A DNA stretch of 64,000 nt from Symsagittifera roscoffensis (taxonomy: Eukaryota; Xenacoelomorpha; Acoela; Convolutidae), in NCBI RefSeq assembly GCF_963678635.1, contig NC_087062.1, forward strand, positions 46,339,758-46,403,757, written 5' to 3'. The position numbers and the translations under genes are program-made. The notes under the pieces were generated by a model. It worked only from the letters and a program-made list of their open reading frames with translations, was not told where the DNA came from and did not search any database. This document shows, in pieces, positions 47,649 through 58,139 of this stretch; positions within the stretch are counted from its first letter, which is position 1, and each line of letters opens with the position of its first letter.

Positions 47649-48419
47649 TCACTTTCCATATACTGGGATGCGATCCACTGAAGTATGACTGTATGCCATA
47701 ATTTGGCAGGACGCATATTTGCAAGCAGGGGCTATTTCTGAAAGACTAAGGTGTATGGAGTAAAGTTGATAAAACATTTTCGGGGTGACTTTTAAAGTTC
47801 CATCAGCCAACCAAAAGTTGAATGTTTCAAGCACACGTAGCATTTCAGGGTCGCCGAATAAAATAATCTTCTCGTGATCATTTTGCCCACTGTCAAATCT
47901 TATAAAATTTTTGAAAAGTTCGGGTATTTCGAAACTTCTGGTTGCTGGGGAGACTGGTAAGACTTCTTCTCGTTGCTTGCGCGCTCGTTGTGCGGTGCGA
48001 ACTAAATTTTCTTTAGATGGTAGGGCTAGTTGAGTGGCAATGTTGTCTGTAACGCGCTGAATGGCGGTTGCGACGGCTGGGGTGTTATTATCGCTTAGAT
48101 CCTTGATGTTTTTCAAAACTAGTCGAGCATCAGGTTTGCCCGTGGAAATGTGATTAGGTTGACCCCTCGTTTCAATGAAGTTTTCTCCATCCGTAATTGC
48201 TGTTGCGCGGCATTTATGGGTTTGGTACTTTGAGCAGTTCCAATTTGTTGTTGTCTTGTTTTTGCGTTTAAGGTAATACTCGTGGCCTGATACCACTAGC
48301 ATTTGTTTGTCTTTCGAAGATAAAGTAAAATGGAATGACGCTTCAAACATTATATCTGATCTGATAGTGGTATAACAATTGTTAAAGAAATAGGCAGTAT
48401 GATTTTTTATAAAACTCAC
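47649..48419 (-). pseudogene. FLYWCH-MULE transposase fragment
   Basis: A 256-codon open frame. Residues ~28-95 resemble a FLYWCH zinc finger (YYLKRKNKTTTNWNC, then CRATAITDGENF and PNHIS); the second zinc His appears to be replaced. Residues ~205-225 (FWLADGTLKVTPKMFYQLY) are the start of the MULE/Mutator transposase domain with the first catalytic Asp (ADGT). The frame stops shortly after, before the second catalytic Asp and the Glu, so the gene is truncated. In the family the FLYWCH finger binds DNA and the DDE domain cuts the element ends. No terminal inverted repeats were identified. Confidence 0.8.
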
Positions 48420-48644
48420 AAACGTCTTTAGTTGCCTTCAATTAGCACCATGTACGTTATCTCTGTTTTAAACGCGTGAGTGAGGGATTATTTCTCTAAC
48501 TAATCGAAATGCAATTATTTTTGAGATGTAGAGGCATCAAGTGAATTAAGACTAGCTTTTCAGGCCTCAATTAGTAAGCTTAATTGGACTACTCCTGTAC
48601 TTATAAAAAGGACTTCATTTGAAACAAATTATCGTCATTAAAAG

Positions 48645-48730
48645 GGGGTTAAATTGTTGTGGGGTTATCATGTTACGGGGTTATAATATAGGGGGTGTAA
48701 ACAGAGGGGGTTAAATATCGTAGAGTTAAA
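48645..48730 (+). repeat. Five evenly spaced GGGGTT(A) runs
   Basis: GGGG-starting words begin at 48645, 48661, 48677, 48692 and 48707, spaced 16, 16, 15 and 15 bases. Bases between the runs are AT-rich and not conserved. Could fold as a long-loop G-quadruplex. It lies ~230 bases upstream of the MULE fragment's start. Confidence 0.7.
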
Positions 48731-49089
48731 GAGTGGGACACCGAATTTTCAACTATCAACACCTACTCAAAGCTAACAAATGCATAAAAAAATCACGAGG
48801 CCACTTAACTGATAAAAAATTAACCGAAATTATTTGAGCCAATAAGCTTTTTGGAAAACTATAACAAAACAGATTTTATTCGCATCAGCTAAGCCTGAAA
48901 CTGCAAGAACATTGCTTGCTACTCCTTTACGAGGCCAAACTGTGCAGTGGATAGACGCACAATTTGGTGTTGGTATTTCTCAACTCTTTTTAAAATTTTG
49001 TCGGAACGCTCAAAGAAAACAAAAGAACAAAAATGACGTACATCTTGTGGAATCCGCATAAAATTAACAAACTACAGCTTGGCCTCGTA

Positions 49090-49250
49090 ATGCCAAACTA
49101 AAGCCAACAAAAATATGTAGATATGATAGTTCGACAATTTCCAGTTTGAAAAAACATATCGTGCAACAAATTTTCCCGAGCGGATTCGAACGCGCCTTCC
49201 CACTACAGTCCAGAGCAAATTCGTTAACTCTAGGCTAAAGTCAGAAGCAG
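49090..49250 (-). mobile_element. tRNA-derived SINE
   Basis: On the minus strand, TTTAGCCTAGAGTTAACGA (A-box region) and GCGTTCGAATCCGCTCG (canonical B-box) are spaced ~40 bases apart. A body with AATTGTCGAACTATCATAT and GGCTTTAGTTTGG follows. The head resembles the 31.7-kb copy. Confidence 0.7.
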
Positions 49251-50144
49251 TTTTTGGATTTCAAATTCTTTTGAAGCACGTAACCTCTTATGACCAAGAC
49301 CAAGAGTCAAATGTGAACAACCTTTAGAATGGGGCAAAAATGTCTAGCAAAGGCTTGTAATACCCTTGCTAACAGTCGGAGTAAAAATTGCACCTAAAAA
49401 ACTAAACCAAAAAACAAAACATGAACGTTGAAAAAAAAAAGATATGAAAAAATACGAAATAGTACAACAAGTAAATAACTTGGACATCCATCGGCAGAAA
49501 AAAGAAAAGTGAACAGAAGTAGCCAGTTGCTGTACAAATAGCACAATAGGTGCGTCATTTTTCGTGGGAGGCGTGATAAGAGGAACAAAAGCTTATACCA
49601 TAAGACATGATCGACTATGGTTTATTCAAAATAGTTTCTAATTTTTTTAGCACGCGTCAAAAACAACCTGTCGTCAAAGTAAACTTTTAACCACTTAAAA
49701 AAGCTTATTTTTCTATTATAATACCTACAAGCTCGAAATCAAACTATAATAAAAAATATCGAAACGATTTTTCTCGACAACTAGAGAAATTTCGCGATCA
49801 CGACTAAAAGATCACTACTAAAAAGGGTTGAAATGACATATCACTCAACCGATTCCGACGATCATTAGTGACACCTGATTTTGCATGAGAAACAAGAGAA
49901 ACAGCAAAAGACATCACTCCTCTCCACTTGTAAACTCCGCATTAATTGTTTTCCACGCTTAGAGATTTTGAAGATTTATCACGAGTCATTTTCCTAAAAA
50001 GGACAAAACGGTTTTTAAAATATGTTTACAATCGAACTTCTACAATTTTTTTTATCAATTTCATTTCACAAAACCACTAACAGTAGCTGCACGATTAAAA
50101 TATGCATTTAAATTGACAAACTTGCAGAAAGTACAGATTTTCTG

Positions 50145-50245
50145 GCTGGCAAAAAAATACAGATATTTACCGTGCTTGAACCGCGGATCTTTTGTCGTCA
50201 GAAAAAAAACGTTACCTCTACGTTCATAATCAGTCGCTAGAACAT
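50145..50245 (-). mobile_element. tRNA-derived SINE-like element
   Basis: On the minus strand ACGTAGAGGTAACG (A-box-like, as in the 12.8- and 31.7-kb copies) precedes GCGGTTCAAGCACGG (B-box). Confidence 0.55.
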
Positions 50246-50429
50246 GAATTGATTTTAACGCAAGATAAAACAGCGGTGATGTGGAGTTTCGCACCACTTG
50301 CTATACATGAAATAAAAATCAAGGGCAACATTGAAACAATAATTATGAAACACGAAAAATAGGCAGCTTTATACAGATAATTATCAAAAAAAAATAGAAA
50401 TAAGCCTCAAATTAAAAATTTTTTTGCTA

Positions 50430-50510
50430 CGTATCGGATTCGAACATGCGACATCGAGATTTGGAGTCTAACACCCTGCCCTCTCGCTTGAATATCGGTA
50501 GAAATTACTC
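50430..50510 (-). mobile_element. tRNA-derived SINE head or tRNA pseudogene
   Basis: On the minus strand GGGTGTTAGACTCCAAATC resembles a tRNA anticodon arm, and CATGTTCGAATCCGATACG is a good B-box. The anticodon stem pairs poorly, and no acceptor stem was found. Confidence 0.5.
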
Positions 50511-50794
50511 ACAAACAACACAGCTATATACGCTGATAAATTGCCAATGCCATGCAGCAAAAATGTCACCAAATACAAAGGGACACAATTTTGGATGTAA
50601 TAATTTGGAATATTAAACTGAAGTCATCCAAAATAACTTTGCATGTAATAAATTGGAAAGCATAAAGCCATATCAAAAATAACTTCTCAAAAAAAGACGA
50701 GATATATTCAGTTTTAAAAAATTCTGAAATCGAGTTTTTATTATTGTTATGTTGTTTGAAACAAATAGCTTTTTCGGTTCATTTGATGAATTAA

Positions 50795-51205
50795 CAGAGA
50801 GGCGACGTTGCACTTCGCATACACAAGCAAAAATATGACCTATAACGCTACTGGGAAAAACTGAATGAGTAAAAATTCGAGTCTACAAAATTTCTCAAGT
50901 GACGCACGCCAATTATGAGACTACATAAATGCTAAGTGACGCAGGCCGATTATGACGCATTAGCAGTACAAGTCAATTTGAAAAAAAAATTACCAACTAA
51001 TATTCCTCAATTTAATAGCTAAAGTGCTATTTGTAATATAATAGTGTGTGTTAATATCCTTAGCATTGGCTGCACTTCATAGCTGGATCAAAATGAACAC
51101 TTTCAAAATGAACACATTTTAACGCAACAATTGCATCGCAACAATATTTGCGATTTAGATTGGAAAAAAGAGTTCACACTATAACACAAGCTATGCTTAT
51201 GTAAA
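50795..51205 (+). repeat. Dispersed repeat, second copy of 19745-20205
   Basis: Same orientation and order of blocks as the 19.7-kb copy, with about 85-90 per cent identity by eye over the shared parts. It lacks the ~65-base insertion seen there. Confidence 0.7.
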
Positions 51206-51399
51206 AATGCATCAACTACGTTAACATATTACTGCCAAAGCACATGCTATCAGAGCCATAACGGTGCCAACAAAAGTGGCACCATAATTTGCGACTTACG
51301 TTGGAAAAATCGTACTATTACACTACGCTCACTAAAAAGCGCTTGTGTAATGGCATCCTAAGAGACGCCAGAAGGTAGTAAGTAAATGATTAAATAAAA

Positions 51400-52530
51400 A
51401 AAATTGAGGCAAAAAACGGCTTTCAAAAACCACACACAATATTGCCTATAAACTAAAAGATTGCAGGGAGGCAAACAAATTTCCAATAAAAAGCTGTGAA
51501 ACTAAATTGAGGAAGCTGTAATTAAATTATTGATAAAAAAGGTGAGCGATAAAGCCGGCAAGGCAAATAAGTCAACTAAGTGTTCAAAAAAAAACCTTTA
51601 ACTTTACGTTCAGTTAAGGTAGGGAAGGTAGAGGTAGGGAAGGAGACCACCTAATGGTCACCGCAGAAAATTTACTTGCGGTCAAGTTTTCATAAAAAAA
51701 TTGAGTAAGCGATGTAGTTGGCTGACAGAAAAAAAAATCAGTAACTCGGCCGACAAAAACGACGTCGGAAAATAACAAAAAATTCAATAAAACTTTTTAC
51801 CGCGAATAGATTGGAAATGAAACTTTTAAGGAACGCAGTGGGTTGGGATTGATAGACCTTTGAGCAAAAAAACGCATGTGTGCTACATGCTGTGACGTCA
51901 CGTGCTGAAATAAATCTCAACAAAATTTTTGCGGGAAAATTCGAGTAAAAAATGTTGCTTCATACTTGCTGCTAATCGCGAGTGTTGAATGCTTGATCAA
52001 TTATTTTAAAGCAATTTGTTCACCGGACAAAGCCTTTGTATAAAACAAGGGCAAATGGATGCAACAATATTTCAGATAGTCAACAAAATCACAATTTACA
52101 CCTCAAGCTAATTTAAAAGTCATATTTTAACCTCCGGCATTTGAGATCAAAAAAATGTACCGCGCTCTTGACTGACAAACCCAGTGGTATATATAGTCAA
52201 CAAGTTAGCGTGGATAAAGGTATCACATCAATGCAATTGCGCATTGGATTTTCTGAACTTTTCTCCTGGTAAAACAAAGCTTTCTTTTGATGTTCGGAAC
52301 AAAGCCAACTAATCATAAAAAAATATATCACTATCTAGATATTAATTGCAAAGCAAACTTGGATTTAATTAGGAATATAGTATTAGAGTATTTGTACAAA
52401 AACTTCAATTCTAAGATTCGTCTCTAAGACAAGAAATTTACAATTACTAATCTCAGCGCAAATAAATAATGCTATCAAAAATTAAATAAGTAAAAACAGA
52501 AAAAGAGTTCAGCTTCAAGAAGATAGACAA
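51400..52530. other. AT-rich intergenic stretch 3' of the bromodomain gene
   Basis: No gene or clear repeat is supported. A short block AAGGTAGGGAAGGTAGAGGT (~51617) is complementary to the extra block near 19970-19985. The 3' untranslated region of the bromodomain gene may reach into this stretch. Confidence 0.4.
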
Positions 52531-52672
52531 ATTTCAGCTCGCTATTTCTCGAGGAAAAGAGAAAATGACGAGCACTACATCTATAGAGAATCGAAGATAA
52601 AGACTTTGAAAGTGTGATTGATCGAGACTGAATATGGAATATTCATTGCAGACATGGCCTGGTATATCGATA

Positions 52673-52763
52673 GAATGGAAGGAACAGACATCAGTAGAAA
52701 TGCCAATTACTGCAGTTGCTTCCATTAAAATTGTAATGGCCACTGATGTCATCTGTTCCATTC
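52673..52763. repeat. Imperfect inverted repeat at the end of the bromodomain gene
   Basis: GAATGGAAGGAACAGA...CATCAGT (52673-52695) is mirrored by ACTGATG...TCTGTTCCATTC (52742-52763), with small internal gaps. In the transcript this would place a stem-loop over the distal stop codon at 52749. Confidence 0.5.
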
Positions 52764-55700
52764 TTCTGCTGACGATTTTCCCAAAGTAGTACCCTCGGTA
52801 TCTGGTTCAATCGGCTGAGCATCTTGTGGCCCTGAGGCGAAACCATTGCAGAGTAGAGAGGAGTGATTGTTGAGAGTTGAACTGTTGCCGAATAAATTGG
52901 GGGACTCCTTCAGTTCTCCTTCTTCGTCACAGTCGCCTTTCGAATCTGAATTTGGAAGGGAAAGCATCTCAATGTGACCGAATGCGTCGAAAAAAGGACT
53001 AATGCTGGATGGCAGCTGTAAGGAGCTGTTGTCTAAGTTGAGCGTCGCAGTAGGTGTAGGAGTCTGGAACAATGAGCCGAAAGAATCATTGGAACTTACA
53101 CTGACATTCAGTTCAGAAGAACACGCTGGAATCTCGCAAGATATCGATTCTGTGGCGGGTATTCCCCTCTTTGCCGTTTCATCATTGTTTTTCATTTCGA
53201 GAAGACTCCCTTGATTGACGAACTCTTCGCTTTCTGAAGCTTCATTTTGACAATTGCTGTCAATCTTTTGATCATTGCATTCACTTTGAGTGCCTGTTTC
53301 TTTGTCAATGACGCCAGAGATCCGCATGGAATTAGAAAGTGGACTGTGAATCTGAGAGTATGATTTTCGGGTTTTTGATTCTGATTCTACTATTTCGCCA
53401 TTCGAAGTTGTTTCGGATTCTTCAACTGGAAAGATGCCCAAGTTCGCCCTTGACTTCTTTTCATCACTTGTAGAATCTTGGGCGAGGCAAACAGATTCCA
53501 TAGACTGCTATCGAAAACTTGGACTAGAAACCATGTCTGTCGAATGTGTCGGAGAAAAATGTGTGGTTTTGCTCTCTGAAGACTCCTGATATTCACTTTT
53601 ATCGTTTCCTTGCGGCGATTCAAAGGTAAGTAGATTCGAAAAATCGATGTCGCATTCTAGACTAATATTTTGCAATTCCTGATCATTTTGAAAAGAAGCG
53701 TCTTCTTTCTTCAACCTGGCAACTATTGCTTTACCAACAAACTTCTTTGCATATTCTACATCAGAATTCTGTTGGCACTTGTGCGCTTCATTTTCTGGTT
53801 GTTTACTTAGTTCGGCATCCATTTCTGGTTGACATGGAACAGTGTCCGGTTTGCAACTTTGTGCTTCGTGATCGAACAATTCTGACGACTTTGTCTCACC
53901 TTCTACAGTTTTGACTGCATGACTCGGATGTTTCTCACAAGGTGGGTTATTTGAGAGAGATAATTCACTGGTCCTGCAGTTATCAATCTTTGTAGTTGGT
54001 TTTTCTGAAGTGGCTTTCAGGTTAATCACTGAATCTACGCATTTGGAGATTATGTGTGCAGATTCTCGATGGGTTTCGTCCAAGAACGGTAAGTCTATTC
54101 CTTGTTTTTTCAAACTTTTAAGCAGTTTCAGTTCTTTTTCTGATATTGTTAATCTTTCTTCGTCGTCATAAGGCAGTGACAAGAACTGGCAATTTTCGTA
54201 AAGTGAATGCTTACCGTCAGTAAACGAATCCAAGAACTCGTTTACCACACCTTTCATGTATCCGTTCATTCCACTAGTGAACGTTTTCAAACTTTCAGCA
54301 AATTGTAAGCCTACCGTTCCTGAGTACACGGAATGTAACAAATCTAAGTGCATCTGATTTGTTTCAGATTTCTTCGACGATTCTCCGTCAGGTGCCGTAT
54401 GTCCGTATGGACCATAATTGAGGTAAGAGTATTTGCCAAGACCTGATGTTTCTGTCAACCTCTGATATTGTTGAGATGACTGTGTCTTAGAAGCGAGAAA
54501 ATCTTTAGGAACATTGATTCGTTTTTCAGCGCAAGGAGTTCTGGGTAGAAAATTAATCTGTCCCCTGAGTCCACCATTTTTCAAGTAGCCCAGCGGGTTC
54601 TCCACACTTCCCGCCAGCGGTGTAGCCCGAGATACTTTGTATGAGCGATTCTTTATTTGCACTTGAACATATGGCGCCTGTTGTGACCCCGGAGTGGGCT
54701 GGTCTTCTAAGTTAGCTGCATCTCCATGAAGTTCTGTTTTCGACGTTTTCTTATTCAGTGCTTCATCAGGAAACAATGACGCACTTCGCTTACATGCGAT
54801 CTTTGTGACTGGTATCAACTCCTTTGGCGAACGAAATTGAGTACTTGAATCTTCAGAATTATGTTCCGCAAACGCAGGGGGCACAAAGTTTGTGGCTGGG
54901 TTGGAACTACATATTCGTGAATTTGAAGCTAATAATTGCAGATTGTCAGTGGATTTGACAGGAGTGACGAATAAGTCATCGAAGTATTTGGTCGCTGATG
55001 GAGACGATTCAAAGTTCACGGCAGTTGACGGAGTAAAGGTTAGTATACTTGGGGATATATCTGCTATTTGGCTCTCAATATTACACATCTGCGAAGATGA
55101 ATTGGATGGCGAGATGCGGATCTGTCTACTGTGAGATCTGGTATCATCATGGTTAGAAAACTGAGGTGGTACTAAGTGACTAATAGATGGTAGCTGCTGA
55201 GGGTAGGCCATCAAATTTCCGTTAACTATATTTGGGGGACCACTACTTTGTGACTCGCTCACGACTCCTGGTATACTAGCTTGCACATAAGAGCTGCTAC
55301 CAGCCGAGCTTTGTACACCAAAATTGCACAAATTCTCTGTTTGTGGCACATGCGCACTACAATTGATCGATTTTGAATCTGTAGTTAAGACAACTTGTGG
55401 TTTCTCGTATTGAAGGTGTCTTCCCACGTCATGCTTAATTTCATTGTAGCAGCCAGGAAGCTCACTCAAAGGATGGCCCATAGCAAGTGGACATTGATCC
55501 ATGGCATCTGGTAGATGAAATCCCGAAGTATCGGCCATTGTTTCTTTCCCACTTGGCTTGGGCCTCTTTGCAGATTTCTTGGGCGACAAATCATACGAAG
55601 GGTCTTTTGTCTTAGGCGGCCTGCCTCTTTTTCGCTTAACTGGCACTTTGGCTTCCACTGCCGCCTCGTGACTCGGTGGTGAACCGTGTTCAGAAGGAAC

Positions 55701-57413
55701 GGTTTCGGTAGTGTTACATTCATTGTGAACATGAATTTGGGGTACTGGCTCTTGAACCTGTAAGTAATGTTCGCCTGTTTCTCCAGGTTCAATTGAATCT
55801 GGTAAAGTAAAAGTATTCTCTTCTTTACTATATTTCGAAGTGACGCTTACATCTTTAATTGATTCAGTGACTTGACTTGTCTCCGGACCCTGTGAAGTTT
55901 TGCTTTCTGAAGACTGATTTGTTTCAACCTCGGATAAAGGTTCTTCATGTTCTTTTCCAATTTCAGCTACAACAGCAAGTAATTGGTTTGTATCAGTCAA
56001 GTTATTATTAAACGTCTCTGGCTTTTCTTCGTCAGTTCGTTCAATTAAATCATCCGATGCAGAATTCTCACACTTGATGGCCGTTTTGTTTTCCAATTGG
56101 GTGGAAGACGCATCTTCATTGACAATCAAATGCGTTTCTTCGTCTGAAAAAGCAATGGGCGAGCACGCATCTTGTATATTTGGCTTCCCACCGATTAAGA
56201 CAGAGTCATCCGCATCTCCGCCTTGTTCACTCGACATATTGAGAATGTCTTCAATGGACAATTTTGATTTTCCAGGAATGTCGTTGAGAGGTTTCTCGGC
56301 AACTTCTTCGTCCACAAACTCGTACATGTCGTTACGCTTTCGTTTCTTGAGCAGTTTGCGTTGCTTTGTCGGAGTAGAAGGAAGTTGATGTGAGCTAGAA
56401 GCAAACGAAAATCCACTGTTTTTACTAACATCTGAGGATACAGACACTTTATCAGAGTTTTGCTCTATATCAACCTCTAGCGGGAGTGCAATATTGGAAC
56501 GGTTTTCTGACTCTACTTTGATTTCAAAGGACGGCTCAATGACTCCTGATATTTCTGAAACATTGGTCTCAACGCCAGAGTCATTTGACTTGTCTACTGT
56601 GCTGTCCTCGAGCATTTCATTAGTTCTGTTGCTGTCACGCCCGCTATCATCGACAGCGTCAAAATCAGCATCTTGTCTAATTACTTCAGCATTTTGTACT
56701 TGATCTACCTGTTGCAGGGTAGAATCGTTTAAATTTTCCTCTTGCCTCAGTAAATGTTCTTCAAACGCCCGTTCATCTTTTGCATCTTTGACGCCTTCAG
56801 ATTCATATAAACTGTCCTCTGTTGGTGGTGTCATGTTTTTAAATGTATCATCCTCTACGTTATTTTCAGTTGAAGTTTTTTCAGGCTCGTCATTTTCCTG
56901 TGTATCGCTTTCCGATAATTGTTCCTCTTCACTTCCTTCGCCTGATGATTCATACCCAGGGATTATATCTCTTAATAAGATAGGCTCTGTTCTTGGAGGA
57001 GGCAGTTTAATTGTAAAATTTATGCCCAACTCTCGGGTGAAAATTTTTTCAAACACAGGAGCCAACTTTGAAGCATATTTAAAATAAGGAGTTTCGCCCA
57101 TGTTATAGGACATGCAATTTTGAATTACTAGTGCAACATCTGTCATGTACTCGCGAAATGTTGAATAGGACTCTGCTGCAACTTTTTTGTTGATGGTATA
57201 AAAATCCATGCATTTTGCAATAATCTGAGAATATCCGGGTGCAATAGCATCAGTAATTGGAGACGCAAACATCTTTTTGATATCTTTTTTCTGAATTGCT
57301 CGCTGCGCCGTTTGTATTTTTCTTTTGAGTTCGTAGCTAGTTAAATTTTGAGATTCAGGCTCTATAATTTTAGGCGCTGCAGATTCGGTTTTGCGACGTC
57401 CTTTTCTGCCCAT
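52749..57413 (-). CDS. BRD7/BRD9-family bromodomain protein, with frame continuing past an internal UAG
   Basis: A single uninterrupted frame from the preferred Met (57411-57413, MGRKGRRKTE) runs ~1301 codons to TAG at 53508-53510. It then stays open in the same frame for 252 more codons to TGA at 52749. Counting from an upstream in-frame Met at 57668, the bromodomain spans ~122-214 (TDAIAPGYS, VIQNCMSYN) with acetyl-lysine-binding Asn189 and gatekeeper Tyr195 as in BRD9. An AT-hook KRKRGRPPK lies at ~676. The DUF3512-type region starts ~1037 and includes YLNYGPYG and LLKSLKKQGIDLPFLD. Human BRD7/9 have ~600-650 residues; the excess is an acidic, Ser/Glu-rich low-complexity middle. In known animals BRD9 belongs to the non-canonical BAF and BRD7 to the PBAF remodeller. 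I cannot decide between them. The first 85 codons of the upstream frame look repeat-derived. Confidence 0.92.
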
Positions 57414-57668
57414 TACTGCTAAGCCTGAAATCATTTGAACGCAACTTCTAGTTAGTACTTCTGGGACGGTATTCGTCTTTTGAACGGTTTTAGTTTCTCC
57501 ACGAAAAATTATGTACCATAAATAATCATCCAAATAAGTTGAGTGATATATCAATCGTGACGTTAAAAAGTCGAAGATTGATTTTTTCTGCATTTCATTC
57601 AAAATTGGAGCAAGTAACGTTAAAAAATATAATAAAAGCTTTCCGATAATTGTTCCGATAATCTCCAA
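57414..57668 (-). other. Probable 5' untranslated/intronic extension of the bromodomain frame
   Basis: The frame stays open to a Met at 57668, but these 85 codons are hydrophobic and AT-driven. On the minus strand a potential acceptor (ATTTCAG) lies 11 bases before the preferred ATG, and DNA at ~57515-57560 resembles the dispersed repeat at 8896. Family members start with a basic Lys/Arg-rich segment, which fits the Met at 57413. Confidence 0.5.
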
Positions 57669-57896
57669 TCGGCGAACTTTGCCGGAAAGACTTGCTCGAC
57701 GAAAAAACTAAGGAGCTTGAAAAAATTGTGACATTCGACCAGAATGGACGAAAATGCAGATTCGGCAATTTCGAATTATTAGCAGCTAACCTTCCGAATT
57801 AGCAGTTTTGAAGGATTAACAGTGTTATTGGAACGATTAGTCAAACTGGGAAGGCTAGAATATTCTGGTATTTTACACTTTTAAAATGTCGAACGA

Positions 57897-57904
57897 TGAC
57901 GTCA
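57897..57904. promoter_or_regulatory. CRE-like palindrome TGACGTCA
   Basis: A perfect CREB/ATF-type 8-mer about 480 bases upstream of the bromodomain gene's preferred start codon. CCAAT also occurs at ~57666. Single 8-mers can occur by chance. Confidence 0.3.
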
Positions 57905-58139
57905 TATTTTTGAGAAACGTCAATATCGGCGATTTTGGAAGAAATCCAGAATTAAGACACAACAACAATAGTTGCAACGGCGACAACAACGAGAACTGCG
58001 ATAAAAAAGCAACAACGAATAGCAGAATAAGCAGAGACCGCTCAAGTTGCAACGACTGTGTCTCTACAATCGTTGCAAGGCCGTTGACAACAACGGTGAA
58101 GTGTAGAAAAACAGCCTTCCGGAAAGAAGATAAGGGTGT

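Noticed and set aside
48645-48730. Interstitial telomere repeat
   Set aside because: GGGG words are spaced by 15-16 variable bases; no contiguous TTAGGG-type array is present.
50430-50510. Functional tRNA gene on the minus strand
   Set aside because: The B-box is good, but the anticodon stem pairs at only about three positions and the acceptor stem is missing.
12800-51300. A single giant inverted duplication explaining the SINE orientation split
   Set aside because: The 19.7-kb and 50.8-kb dispersed repeats are in the same orientation, all LINEs are on the plus strand, and left and right sequences are not mirror images.
53495-53520. Short intron removing the internal UAG of the bromodomain gene
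   Set aside because: No convincing GT donor and AG acceptor pair in phase was found around the stop; the frame is already continuous, so an intron is not needed to join the two parts.
57414-57668. Hydrophobic N-terminal segment of the bromodomain frame as a membrane anchor
   Set aside because: AT-driven and repeat-like, and atypical for a nuclear protein family. A better start (57413) with a basic N-terminus exists downstream.
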